From: Sphingomonadales bacterium
Lineage (GTDB): Bacteria; Pseudomonadota; Alphaproteobacteria; Sphingomonadales; Sphingomonadaceae
Length of the DNA stretch: 64,000 bases
Assembly (NCBI GenBank): GCA_004173185.1
Contig: SEFZ01000007.1
Location: 91,953 to 155,952, forward strand
Direction of reading: 5' to 3'
In this document: positions 46,099 to 55,860 of the stretch, one piece after another
Numbering within the stretch: the first letter of the stretch is position 1
Layout of the letters: every line of letters starts with the position of its first letter
The notes under the pieces: model-generated
Told to the model about the DNA's origin: nothing
Seen by the model: the letters and a program-made list of their open reading frames with translations, nothing else
The model's database searches: none
Position numbers and translations under genes: made by a program

Positions 46099-46707
46099 TT
46101 ACTTGCTCGGCCACACCATCAGGCTGGTCTCGATCACGCGCTCCAGATCGGCGCGGGTCGCGCCTGCTCCGGCCTGCACCGCCATGCCCTGAAGCACCGC
46201 GAACAGAAAACCCGTCAGTCCCTCGACATCGACATGCGCCGGGAGGTCGCCGTCCTGCTTCGCCTGTTCGAAACGCTCGATCAAACGCTGCCGCGCCACC
46301 TTGCCGCGTTCGAGCACGTCCAGGCGGATCGATTCGGCCTCGGACCCGCACGCGACCGAGCTGATCACGCCCAGGCATCCGCGCGGTTCGCAGCTGCTGG
46401 TCTGGTTCTCAAGTCCGCCCATCATCAGCGCCTTGGCGACGCCGCGCGCAGTCGGCTCCGCCAGAGCGCGGCCGATATAATCGAGCTTCTCGCGCTCATA
46501 GAGATCGAGCGCCTTGCGGAAGAGCGATTCCTTGTTGCCGAACGCTGCGTACAGGCTCGGCCGCGTGATCCCCATCGCTTCGGTCAGGTCCGTCATCGAC
46601 GTGCCTTCGTAGCCCTTGCTCCAGAATACGCGCAGCGCCGCCGCCAATGCGTCATCGACGCAAAATTCGCGGGGACGACCCTTCACAGTGCAGACATCGG
46701 TTTCCAT
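46099..46707 (-). CDS. TetR-family transcriptional regulator
   Basis: A 202-residue repressor. The N-terminal helix-turn-helix reads GTSMTDLTEAMGITRPSLYA followed by AFGNKESLFRKALDLYER, typical of TetR proteins. The C-terminal ligand-binding region contains several cysteines (SSCEPRGCLGV, VACGSE), a layout common in AcrR/NemR-like members that sense electrophiles or drugs. The start METDVCTVKGRPREF was chosen over an in-frame ATG at 46983, which lies inside the divergent aldo/keto reductase gene. Same strand and immediate vicinity point to the RND operon as target; the divergent reductase is a second candidate. Confidence 0.9.
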   Translation of the reverse strand: METDVCTVKGRPREFCVDDALAAALRVFWSKGYEGTSMTDLTEAMGITRPSLYAAFGNKESLFRKALDLYEREKLDYIGRALAEPTARGVAKALMMGGLENQTSSCEPRGCLGVISSVACGSEAESIRLDVLERGKVARQRLIERFEQAKQDGDLPAHVDVEGLTGFLFAVLQGMAVQAGAGATRADLERVIETSLMVWPSK

Positions 46708-46915
46708 AACGAGCGATACATAATGCGTCCGGCAGAAAATAACAGTCGTAAAGTCACTTAACCGCGCGGGCGCCTGTGCGCAGGGCATCGCCGATGCCAA
46801 TTGCGCGCGCTTGCACAGGCCTTCACCAATTTGGATCTCCCCAATGCGGAAACATGCAGGACTTGGTGCGCGGCGATGCGGTAGTCTGGAAGACGGAAAT
46901 CGAAGGATCGCCCGA

Positions 46916-47898
<983 letters not shown>

Positions 47899-47902
<4 letters not shown>

Positions 47903-49563
47903 GCCCAGTCCTTCGCCCGCGATGTCTTGCCGATGCCGGGGTTGAGCCGGTTGGTCGGATCGAGCGCGCGGTAATGATCGGCCAATGCGGGCTTGGCGGC
48001 ATATTGGTGGCCGACATTGTGCTCGGCCGGATATTCGGCGTGGCGCGTGTCGAGCAGCGCCAGCATCTGGGCCTTGAGCGCGGCCACGTCCGCACCCTTC
48101 GTCACCACATAATCCTGGTGGAAGACGTGGCAGAAGAAGTGGCCGTAATAGAGCTTGGCGATGATCTGGCGGGTGATGCTCTCGGGCAACTTCTCAAACC
48201 AGTCGCGATCGTTGCGGGGGAGCGCGATGTCGAGCGCGAGGATGTCCTCGACCGCTTCGTGATGCACTTCGCGGTAGCGCACCGCCGCGCCCGCAACGGC
48301 GAAGCGGTGGAGGAACGCCTTGGCGGCTTCGTCGGGCGTGCATTCGAACCAGTCCCCCCCTGCCGAGGGAAAGCGTGCTGCCAATAAAGCGCGGGCCTCA
48401 TCGATACCGGGGCCGGACATTTTCAGCAGCAGATGATGCTCGAAACGGTCGCGCCATTCGCGCATCCGGTGCGGCAAATGGCTGGGGAGCAGACCCGCGA
48501 TGCGCTGGAGCAACCGGTCCGATGCGCCCGCGCCCGCCACCGCATCGAACCTGTTCTTGAGGCTGAAGAGCAACGGCAGGCGATCGGTGCCGAGCCGCTG
48601 GATCGCGAGGAAGGTATCCTTGCCGTAGCGCTCGGCGATGTCGAAGGCTTCGCGGTGGATATATTCGCCCGCCACCGGCAGCGCCGCGAAGCTTGAGAGG
48701 ATATAGCGGCGAAGCTCGGCCAGTTCGGCGGCGTCATTGGTGCCTATATAGAAGGTCGCGGTGGCGTCATCGCGAGGGAAGGTGTCGAGCCGAACGGCGA
48801 ACAGCACCAGTCTGCCCGCGCTGCCCGATGCTTCGAACAGTCCGTTGGGGTCGGCGTTGAACCGGGCCGGGGTGGCTGCATCGACGTCGCGGATGCGGCT
48901 GGCATAGTCATGGTCGGATGCGCGGCGGGCGGGGTCATGCGCGATCTCGCCGAAACTGCCGCGCTCGATCTGGGCGAGCATCTCCTCGGGATCGCCCGCC
49001 AGTGCGATGCCGAGATGGTTGACCAGCCTGAGGCTGCCGTCCGCGCCGATCCGGGCATAGAGCGCCAATTGGGTGAAGGCCGGGCCACGCTGGACCAGCG
49101 CTCCCCCCGAATTGTTGCAGACCCCGCCGATCACCGATGCGCCGATGCAGGATGAACCGATCACCGAATGCGGCTCGCGCCCCAGCGGCTTCAGCAGTCG
49201 CTCGAGATCGTACAGCGTCGAACCGGGCAGACACACCACTTGCTCGCCGCCGCCGAGCAGATGCACGCCCTTCAGCCGCCGCGTGTTGAGGATGATGACC
49301 GGACGGTCATAGCTGCCATTGGGCGTCGATCCGCCCGTCAGCCCGGTATTGGCGGCCTGAAGGATCAGGATCGCATCGGCGGCGAGACATGCCTGCACCA
49401 CGCGCCATTGCTCGACCAAAGTTCCGGGGCGGACCACCGCCAGCGCCTCGCCCTCGGCGGTGCGATAGCCGGTGCGATACGCGCGGGTGCTCGATTGCGT
49501 GGTGAGCAGATGGCGGCGGCCGACGATCGCGCGCAGTGCGTCGATCAGGGCGTTGCCGCTCAA
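47899..49563 (-). CDS. dld: quinone-dependent D-lactate dehydrogenase
   Basis: A 554-residue FAD enzyme oxidising D-lactate to pyruvate and reducing membrane quinone. The FAD domain shows [39 protein letters not shown] and [20 protein letters not shown]. The C-terminal membrane-binding part, specific to Dld, contains [37 protein letters not shown] and [11 protein letters not shown]. Length is close to E. coli Dld (571). The start is TTG at 49563, overlapping the nitroreductase stop as TTGA. Confidence 0.94.
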
Positions 49564-50234
49564 TGGAACTCCGCCAGATCCTCGACCGCGCAGCGCTCGG
49601 GGCGCACCGCGCTGGTCGGGTCCGCTTCATCGGCATAGCCGAACGAGATGCCGACCAGCAGCCGGCCGCTTTCCTCCAGCCCCAGCACGTTGCGGACGAT
49701 ATCGGGATAGTGGCTGAGCGCGCCCTGCGGACACGAGCCAATCCCCGCCGCCGTGAGCGCGAGCATGAAGGTCTGGGCAAATTTGCCGCAATCGGCCGCT
49801 TCGCGCAGCCCGCCATCGGCCGGGATGTAGAGGAAGGCGGCATGCGGCGCGTCGAAAAAGGCGTAGTTGCGCAGGAACGAGGCCATTCGCGCGTCGCGGT
49901 CGTGCCGCCCCACGCCTTGCGCCGCGAACAGACGTACGGCGGCGTCGATCTGGCGATCGCGATATTGCTCGCGATAGGGCTGGGCATGCTCGACCTCGGG
50001 CGAGGTAGGCGTGCCCGCTTTCGCAACGTCGATCAGCGCATCGCGTAGCCGCGCCAGCTTTTCGCCCGAGACGATGTGGAGCTTCCATGGCTGGGTGTTG
50101 CAGCTGGAAGGCGCGGTGCCCGCAGCGGCCACGGCGCGCTCGATCACGGCACGGTCGACGGGATCGGGAAGGAACGCGCGCACCGAGCGCCTGCGCCCGG
50201 CAATCGTTTCGAAGCTTTCAAGATCGGCCTGCAT
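49560..50234 (-). CDS. nitroreductase-family flavoprotein
   Basis: A 224-residue FMN-dependent reductase. It has GRRRSVRAFLPDPVDRAVIE with the N-terminal FMN-binding RRSVR, GTAPSSCNTQPWKLHIVSG, a central DAPHAAFLYIPADG, and GIGSCPQGALSHYPDIVRNV plus LLVGISFGYADE. This is the nitroreductase subgroup acting on quinones or nitroaromatics with NAD(P)H. Substrate is unknown. It is coupled to dld by a 4-base overlap. Confidence 0.9.
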   Translation of the reverse strand: MQADLESFETIAGRRRSVRAFLPDPVDRAVIERAVAAAGTAPSSCNTQPWKLHIVSGEKLARLRDALIDVAKAGTPTSPEVEHAQPYREQYRDRQIDAAVRLFAAQGVGRHDRDARMASFLRNYAFFDAPHAAFLYIPADGGLREAADCGKFAQTFMLALTAAGIGSCPQGALSHYPDIVRNVLGLEESGRLLVGISFGYADEADPTSAVRPERCAVEDLAEFH

Positions 50235-50412
50235 CGGCGGCAGCTAAGCGTGAGGCCCGGCCCGGAGCAAGCCAAACCGGCGCGCGTTTGAAGATATAAG
50301 GCACCCTTTCCTGTGTGCCCGGCCCAGTTGAAGGCTTGCCCCTCGTCCTTGTCGGGATAGAGGGAGCGGACGATGCAACGAGCGTATCCGGACCAATGTT
50401 GGAGCAATTGAC

Positions 50413-51852
50413 ATGAGCACGGCCTTTCCCGCGACTTTGGGACTGTACATTGACGGCGAATGGCTGAGCGGCGGCGGGCGCGATACGCACACGCTGCTGA
50501 ACCCCGCGAGCGGAGCGGGGCAGGCTGAATTGCCGCTGGCGACCGCCGAGGATCTCGATCGCGCATTGGCAGCGGCCGAGCGTGGTTTTCAGGCGTGGCG
50601 CGCAGTCGCCCCCGAGCAGCGCGCCGCCGTGCTGCGCAAGACCGCCGATCTGCTGCGCGAACGCGCCGATCATATCGCGCGGGTCGCGACGATGGAGCAG
50701 GGCAAGCCGCTGGCCGAGGCCAAGGGCGAAGTACTCGGCGCGGCGGGGCTGCTCGATTTCCACGCCGGCGAAGCGGTGCGCGTATATGGCCGCGTCCTGA
50801 TGCGTCCGTCGGGCATGCGCAGCTTGGTGCTGCATCAGCCGGTGGGTCCGGTCGCGGCGTTTTGCGCGTGGAATTTCCCGGCGCTCAATATCGTGCGCAA
50901 GCTGGGTCCGGCGATTGCGGCGGGCTGCTCGATCATCCTGAAGCCGAGCGAAGAGACGCCGGGCAGCGCTGTCGAAGTGATGCGCTGCTTCCAGGATGCC
51001 GGGCTTCCGGGCGATGTCGCGCAGATCGTGTTCGGCGTGCCCGATATGATCTCTCGCACGCTGTTGTCGTCACCGGTCACGCGCAAGCTGAGCTTCACTG
51101 GATCGGTGCCGGTGGGCAAGCATCTGATGAAGCTGGCGAGCGACTCGGTCATGAAGATGACGATGGAGTTGGGCGGGCATGCCCCGGTGCTGGTGTTCGA
51201 CGATTGCGATCTGGAAAAGACGCTCGATACGCTGGTGGCGCATAAATTCCGCAACGCCGGGCAGGTCTGCATCTCGCCGACTCGCTTCCACGTTCAGGAA
51301 GGCATTTACGAGGCGTTCGCACAGGGCTTTGCCGAGCGGACCAGGCGAATGACCATCGGCAACGGTCTCGATGCCGCCAGCAATATGGGCCCGATGGCCA
51401 ATCCGCGCCGTGCGGAAGCGATTGCGGAACTGGTCGAGGACGCGCGCGGTGCCGGCGCCCGGGTGCTCGCGGGCGGCGAGCGCGGAGGTAATGGCAATGG
51501 CTTCTTCTTCCAGCCGACCGTGCTCGCCGATATGCCGCTCACCGCAAAGGCGATGAACGATGAGCCATTCGGCCCGGTCGCATTGCTGCGTCCGTTCGGC
51601 ACGCTGGAGGACGGCATCGAACAGGCCAATCGCCTGCCCTTCGGCCTTGCGGCCTATTGCTTCACCGAAAATGGCCGCCGTCAGAATCTGCTCGGCGATG
51701 CGATCGAGGCGGGAATGGTCATGATCAATCAGGTCCGCGCGACCTGGCCCGACAGCCCCTTTGGCGGGATCAAGGAATCGGGATTCGGCTCAGAGGACGG
51801 CCCCGAGGGCGTTGCGTCGCACATGATCACCAAGACAGTGCATATCGCGTAA
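50413..51852 (+). CDS. NAD(P)-dependent aldehyde dehydrogenase (succinate-semialdehyde type)
   Basis: A 479-residue dehydrogenase with catalytic C286 (RNAGQVCISPTRF) and general base E252 (MELGGHAPVLVF), cofactor motifs AAFCAWNFPALNIVRKLGPA and SFTGSVPVGKHL, and C-terminal ATWPDSPFGGIKESGFGSED. The F-R-N-x-G-Q-x-C pattern and overall layout fit the succinate/glycolaldehyde semialdehyde group. The exact aldehyde is unknown. It is followed by a clear rho-independent terminator. Confidence 0.9.
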   Translation: MSTAFPATLGLYIDGEWLSGGGRDTHTLLNPASGAGQAELPLATAEDLDRALAAAERGFQAWRAVAPEQRAAVLRKTADLLRERADHIARVATMEQGKPLAEAKGEVLGAAGLLDFHAGEAVRVYGRVLMRPSGMRSLVLHQPVGPVAAFCAWNFPALNIVRKLGPAIAAGCSIILKPSEETPGSAVEVMRCFQDAGLPGDVAQIVFGVPDMISRTLLSSPVTRKLSFTGSVPVGKHLMKLASDSVMKMTMELGGHAPVLVFDDCDLEKTLDTLVAHKFRNAGQVCISPTRFHVQEGIYEAFAQGFAERTRRMTIGNGLDAASNMGPMANPRRAEAIAELVEDARGAGARVLAGGERGGNGNGFFFQPTVLADMPLTAKAMNDEPFGPVALLRPFGTLEDGIEQANRLPFGLAAYCFTENGRRQNLLGDAIEAGMVMINQVRATWPDSPFGGIKESGFGSEDGPEGVASHMITKTVHIA

Positions 51853-51861
51853 CGCACTTCG

Positions 51862-51896
51862 AAACCCGGCCTCGCCCACCAACGAGGCCGGGTTTT
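51862..51896 (+). terminator. rho-independent terminator after aldehyde dehydrogenase gene
   Basis: AAACCCGGCCTCG pairs perfectly with CGAGGCCGGGTTT around an 8-base loop, ending in TTTT. It starts 9 bases after the stop codon, on the sense strand of the preceding gene. Confidence 0.88.
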
Positions 51897-51921
51897 GGCG
51901 AGGTGCTCCTTCGGCATTTCA

Positions 51922-51938
51922 GGTCAGTATCACTGACC
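51922..51938. promoter_or_regulatory. perfect palindrome upstream of the branched-chain dehydrogenase operon
   Basis: GGTCAGT-ATC-ACTGACC is an exact 7+3+7 inverted repeat 90 bases before the E1alpha start. It lies downstream of the terminator and so within the promoter region of the operon. A dimeric regulator such as an Lrp/GntR/TetR-type protein could bind here; which one is unknown. Confidence 0.5.
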
Positions 51939-52027
51939 TTGTTGCGCTACCCTTTGAAATTTTATAACAAGGCTCTCAACACGAGTCCCGCGCGTTTGAA
52001 GGCGCGGGGGCAATGTCCGGAGAGCCC

Positions 52028-53311
52028 ATGTCCGAGCGCGATCGCTCCAATCTGCCGCCGCCCAATCTGCCAAGATTGTCGTTGCACGTGCCGGAGCCGA
52101 AATTCCGTCCGGGCGACGAAGTGGATTTCAGCGACGTCGATGTGCCGCCTGCGGGCAGCGCGCGGCGACCCGACACCGCCGATGCCGCGAACAGCTTTCA
52201 CGAACTCGCCTTCACGCTGATTCGCGTGCTCGATGAAGAGGGCAACGCGGTCGGCCCGTGGAACCCCAAGCTCGACGCCGATACGCTGCGCAAGATGCTC
52301 CGCAACATGGCGCTCGTCCGCGCTTTCGATGAGCGGATGTTCCGCGCCCAGCGCCAGGGCAAGACCAGTTTCTACATGAAGTGCACCGGCGAAGAGGCCG
52401 TCTCGGTCGGTGCTGCCACCGCACTTGCCGCCGACGATATGTGCTTCCCCTCCTATCGCCAGCAGGGCGTGCTGATCACGCGCGGCTGCCCGCTGGTCGA
52501 TATGATGAACCAGATCTATTCGAACACCGGCGACAAGCTGATGGGTCGCCAGCTGCCGATCATGTATTCGGAGAAGCGCTTCGGCTTCTTCTCGATCTCG
52601 GGCAATCTGACGACGCAATATCCCCAGGCCGTGGGCTGGGCGATGGCGAGCGCGGCCAAGGGCGATACCCGCATCGCCGCCACCTGGTGCGGCGAAGGCT
52701 CGACGGCGGAGGGCGACTTCCACTCGGCGCTGACCTTCGCCACGGTCTACCGCGCGCCGGTGATCTTCAACGTCGTCAATAATCAATGGGCGATTTCGAG
52801 CTTTTCGGGCTTTGCCGGGGCTGAGGCGACCACCTTCGCTGCGCGCGCGGTCGGCTATGGCATCGCGGGCCTGCGGGTCGACGGCAACGACATCCTCGCC
52901 GTCTATGCCGCCACCCAATGGGCGGCTGAGCGCGCGCGGACCAATCAGGGGCCGACCCTGATCGAACATTTCACCTATCGCGCGGAGGGGCACTCGACTT
53001 CGGACGATCCCACCCAATATCGCTCGGCCGGCGAGCCCACGTCATGGCCGCTCGGCGATCCGATCCAGCGCCTCAAGCAACACCTAATCGCGCTCGGCGA
53101 ATGGGATGAGGAGCGCCATGCCGCGCAGGATCTCGAACTCGCCGAAACCGTGAAGGTGGATCAAAAGGCCGCCGAGAAAAACGGCGTGCTCGGCCACGGT
53201 ATGCATCAGGCGTTCGACACGATGTTTGAAGGCGTCTTCGAAGAAATGCCCTGGCACCTCAAGGAGCAATGCCAGCAGATGCTCGACGAGCAGAAGGCGG
53301 CCGGCCTGTGA
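52028..53311 (+). CDS. bkdA1: 2-oxoisovalerate dehydrogenase E1 alpha subunit
   Basis: The 427-residue thiamine-diphosphate subunit of branched-chain 2-oxoacid dehydrogenase, which decarboxylates 2-oxo acids from Val, Leu and Ile. It has SFYMKCTGEEAVSVGAATAL, the ThDP motif from GEGSTAEGDFHSALTFATVY to NVVNNQWAIS, and the phosphorylation-loop-like YRAEGHSTSDDPTQYRSAGE. The N-terminal 60 residues (LPPPNLPRLSLHVPEPKFRP) match BkdA1 and not PdhA. The ATG at 52028 has GGAGAG upstream, better placed than the ATG 5 codons earlier. Its stop overlaps the E1beta GTG start. Confidence 0.94.
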   Translation: MSERDRSNLPPPNLPRLSLHVPEPKFRPGDEVDFSDVDVPPAGSARRPDTADAANSFHELAFTLIRVLDEEGNAVGPWNPKLDADTLRKMLRNMALVRAFDERMFRAQRQGKTSFYMKCTGEEAVSVGAATALAADDMCFPSYRQQGVLITRGCPLVDMMNQIYSNTGDKLMGRQLPIMYSEKRFGFFSISGNLTTQYPQAVGWAMASAAKGDTRIAATWCGEGSTAEGDFHSALTFATVYRAPVIFNVVNNQWAISSFSGFAGAEATTFAARAVGYGIAGLRVDGNDILAVYAATQWAAERARTNQGPTLIEHFTYRAEGHSTSDDPTQYRSAGEPTSWPLGDPIQRLKQHLIALGEWDEERHAAQDLELAETVKVDQKAAEKNGVLGHGMHQAFDTMFEGVFEEMPWHLKEQCQQMLDEQKAAGL

Positions 53312-54351
53312 GCGAAATAGTTGAAGAACAGGGCGCGACGACCCGCATGAACATGATTCAGGCGATCAACTCCGCCATGGACGTGATGATGGGCCGCGAT
53401 CCGAATGTGGTCGTGATGGGTGAGGATGTCGGCTATTTCGGCGGCGTGTTCCGCGCCACTGCGGGCCTGCAGGCCAAATATGGCAAGACCCGCGTGTTCG
53501 ATACGCCGATCACCGAATGCGGCATCATCGGCGTCGCGGTCGGCATGGGTGCTTATGGTCTGCGCCCCGTCCCCGAAATCCAATTCGCCGATTATATCTA
53601 TCCCGCGCTAGACCAGCTCGTCTCGGAAGCTGCGCGCCTGCGCTATCGCTCGGCGGGTGAGTTCATCGCGCCGATGACGGTGCGCTCACCCTTTGGCGGC
53701 GGCATCTTCGGCGGTCAGACGCACAGCCAGTCGCCCGAGGGTATTTTCACCCATGTCTCGGGCGTGAAAACCGTGATCCCCTCCACGCCTTATGACGCCA
53801 AGGGGCTGCTGATCGCTGCGATCGAGGATAATGATCCGACGATCTTCTTCGAGCCCAAGCGCATCTATAACGGCCCGTTCCACGGCCATTATGATCGCCC
53901 GGCCAAGACCTGGGCCGGTCATCCCGGCGGCGAAGTGCCCGAGGGCTATTATCGGATCGATCTCGGCAAGGCGGCGATCACCCGGCCCGGCAACGACGTC
54001 ACCATCCTCGCTTACGGTACGATGGTCCATGTCGCCCAGACCACGGTGGAGGAAATGGGGATCGACGCGGAGATCGTCGATCTGCGCACGCTCGTGCCGC
54101 TCGACATCGAAACCATCGAAGCCTCGGTCAAGAAGACCGGCCGCTGCCTGATCGTCCATGAGGCGACCAAGACCGGCGGCTTTGGCGCAGAACTCTCCAC
54201 GCTGGTGCAGGAGCGCTGCTTCTACCATCTCGAAGCGCCGATCGAACGCGTCACCGGTTTTGACACGCCGTATCCGCACAGCCTCGAATGGGCCTATTTC
54301 CCCGGTCCCGTCCGTATCGGCACCGCGCTCAAGAAACTCCTGAAGGACTGA
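53308..54351 (+). CDS. bkdA2: 2-oxoisovalerate dehydrogenase E1 beta subunit
   Basis: The 347-residue partner of E1alpha. It contains MNMIQAINSAMDVMMGRDPN, VVMGEDVGYFGGVFRATAGL, DTPITECGIIGVAVGMGAYG, RSPFGGGIFGGQTHSQSPEG and the C-terminal transketolase domain with DLRTLVPLDIETIEASVKKT. The HSQSPEG histidine region contributes to the active site. The start is GTG at 53308, overlapping the E1alpha stop. Confidence 0.95.
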   Translation: MSEIVEEQGATTRMNMIQAINSAMDVMMGRDPNVVVMGEDVGYFGGVFRATAGLQAKYGKTRVFDTPITECGIIGVAVGMGAYGLRPVPEIQFADYIYPALDQLVSEAARLRYRSAGEFIAPMTVRSPFGGGIFGGQTHSQSPEGIFTHVSGVKTVIPSTPYDAKGLLIAAIEDNDPTIFFEPKRIYNGPFHGHYDRPAKTWAGHPGGEVPEGYYRIDLGKAAITRPGNDVTILAYGTMVHVAQTTVEEMGIDAEIVDLRTLVPLDIETIEASVKKTGRCLIVHEATKTGGFGAELSTLVQERCFYHLEAPIERVTGFDTPYPHSLEWAYFPGPVRIGTALKKLLKD

Positions 54352-54355
54352 TCGA

Positions 54356-55651
54356 ATGGCCCGCTTTACCTTCCGTCTTCCGGACATCGGCGAAGGCATC
54401 TCGGAAGCCGAGATTGTCGCCTGGCACGTCAAGGTCGGGGACCGCATCGAGGAGGACCAGCAGGTCGCCGACATGATGACAGACAAGGCAACCGTCGAGA
54501 TGGAATCGCCCGTCGCCGGCGTGGTCGTCGAAGTCGCGGGCGAAGTCGGCGATCAGGTCGCGATCGGCTCCGCGCTGATCATCGTTGAAACCGATGCCGA
54601 CGAAGCCGCGGCACCTGCAGAAGAGACTGCCCCGCCGAGCGAGGAAGTGCTCGAAGCCGAGAATCCCGGCGTCGAGGAAGTTGCTGCGCCGACAGAAACC
54701 GCTCGTGCTGAGCCTGTCGAAGCACCAACACCCGCCAGCGCGCCGCCCGCACCAACCCCGGCTCCCGAGCCCGCGCCCGCCGCATCGCATGCGCAGGTTC
54801 TCGCCTCGCCCGCAGTCCGCGCCCGCGCCAGGGATCTCGGCGTCGATCTCGGATCGGTTAAGGCCGACGGCAACCACATCCGCCACGCCGATCTCGACGC
54901 CTATCTGCGCTACGGCAGCGGACAGGGGTATCACGCCCCCCATGCCAGCCGCGCGCGTGAGGACGAGGCCGTCAAGGTCATCGGCATGCGCCGCCGCATC
55001 GCCGAGAATATGCAGGCCGCGAAGCGCAACATCCCGCATTTCACTTATGTCGATGAGATCGACGTGACTGCGCTCGAGGAAATGCGCGCAGACCTGAACG
55101 CCAATCGCGGCCAGCGGCCCAAGCTGACCATGCTGCCGTTCCTGATCGTCGCGATCTGCCGCACCATTCCGGCCTTCCCGATGATCAACGCCCGCTATGA
55201 CGACGAAGCCGGTGTCGTCACGCGTCACGGCCGCGTCCATCTCGGCATGGCTGCGCAGACCGACGCCGGGCTGATGGTGCCGGTGATCCGCGACGCACAG
55301 GACCTCAACGTCTGGCAGATCGCCGCCGAAGTCACTCGCCTCGCCGAAGCCGCGCGCACGGGCAAGGCCAAGTCGGACGAGCTCAGCGGATCGACCCTGA
55401 CGATCACGTCGCTCGGGCCGCTCGGCGGTATCGTCACCACGCCCGTCATCAACCGGCCGGAAGTGGCGATCATCGGCCCCAACAAGATTGTCGAGCGCCC
55501 CGTGTTCCACGGCGACGAGATCGTCCGCGCCAAGCTGATGAATATGTCGATCAGCTGCGATCACCGCGTCGTCGACGGCCATGACGCAGCAAGCTTCGTC
55601 GCGGCGCTCAAGAAATTGCTCGAAACCCCGGTATTGCTGTTCGCGGATTGA
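54356..55651 (+). CDS. bkdB: dihydrolipoyl acyltransferase E2 of branched-chain 2-oxoacid dehydrogenase
   Basis: The 431-residue core acyltransferase. One lipoyl domain at residues 1-80 carries the lipoylated K44 (MMTDKATVEME). A long Ala/Pro/Glu linker follows, then the E1/E3-binding domain at about 145-181 (VLASPAVRARARDLGVDLGS) and the catalytic domain ending SISCDHRVVDGHDAASF with the active-site His. The linker segment AEPVEA is encoded by an 18-base stretch identical to the dispersed repeat near folP. No E3 (lpd) gene follows; the complex must use one from elsewhere. Confidence 0.95.
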   Translation: MARFTFRLPDIGEGISEAEIVAWHVKVGDRIEEDQQVADMMTDKATVEMESPVAGVVVEVAGEVGDQVAIGSALIIVETDADEAAAPAEETAPPSEEVLEAENPGVEEVAAPTETARAEPVEAPTPASAPPAPTPAPEPAPAASHAQVLASPAVRARARDLGVDLGSVKADGNHIRHADLDAYLRYGSGQGYHAPHASRAREDEAVKVIGMRRRIAENMQAAKRNIPHFTYVDEIDVTALEEMRADLNANRGQRPKLTMLPFLIVAICRTIPAFPMINARYDDEAGVVTRHGRVHLGMAAQTDAGLMVPVIRDAQDLNVWQIAAEVTRLAEAARTGKAKSDELSGSTLTITSLGPLGGIVTTPVINRPEVAIIGPNKIVERPVFHGDEIVRAKLMNMSISCDHRVVDGHDAASFVAALKKLLETPVLLFAD

Positions 55652-55827
55652 TGGCGGAAATCATCAACCTCCGTCAGGCCCGCAAGGCGCGCGACCGAAA
55701 GGTCGCCGCCATGCAGGCCGATGCAAACCGTGCGCTCCACGGCCGCAATAAGGCCGAGCGCGCGAACGATGCGGCCGCCCGCGCGCGCATCGAGCAAAAT
55801 CTCGACGGTGCGAAGCGCGAGGACTGA
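55651..55827 (+). CDS. DUF4169 small protein
   Basis: A 58-residue, highly charged helical protein beginning MAEIINLRQARKARDRKVAA and continuing NRALHGRNKAERANDAAARA. N-L-R-x-A-R-K-x-x-x-R is the signature of DUF4169, a family of unknown function common in alphaproteobacteria. The ATG shares one base with the stop of the E2 gene (TGATG), so it is translated with the dehydrogenase operon. Confidence 0.8.
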   Translation: MAEIINLRQARKARDRKVAAMQADANRALHGRNKAERANDAAARARIEQNLDGAKRED

Positions 55828-55860
55828 CAATCGTCATCTGCGGTGGCTAAGCATGCCGCC

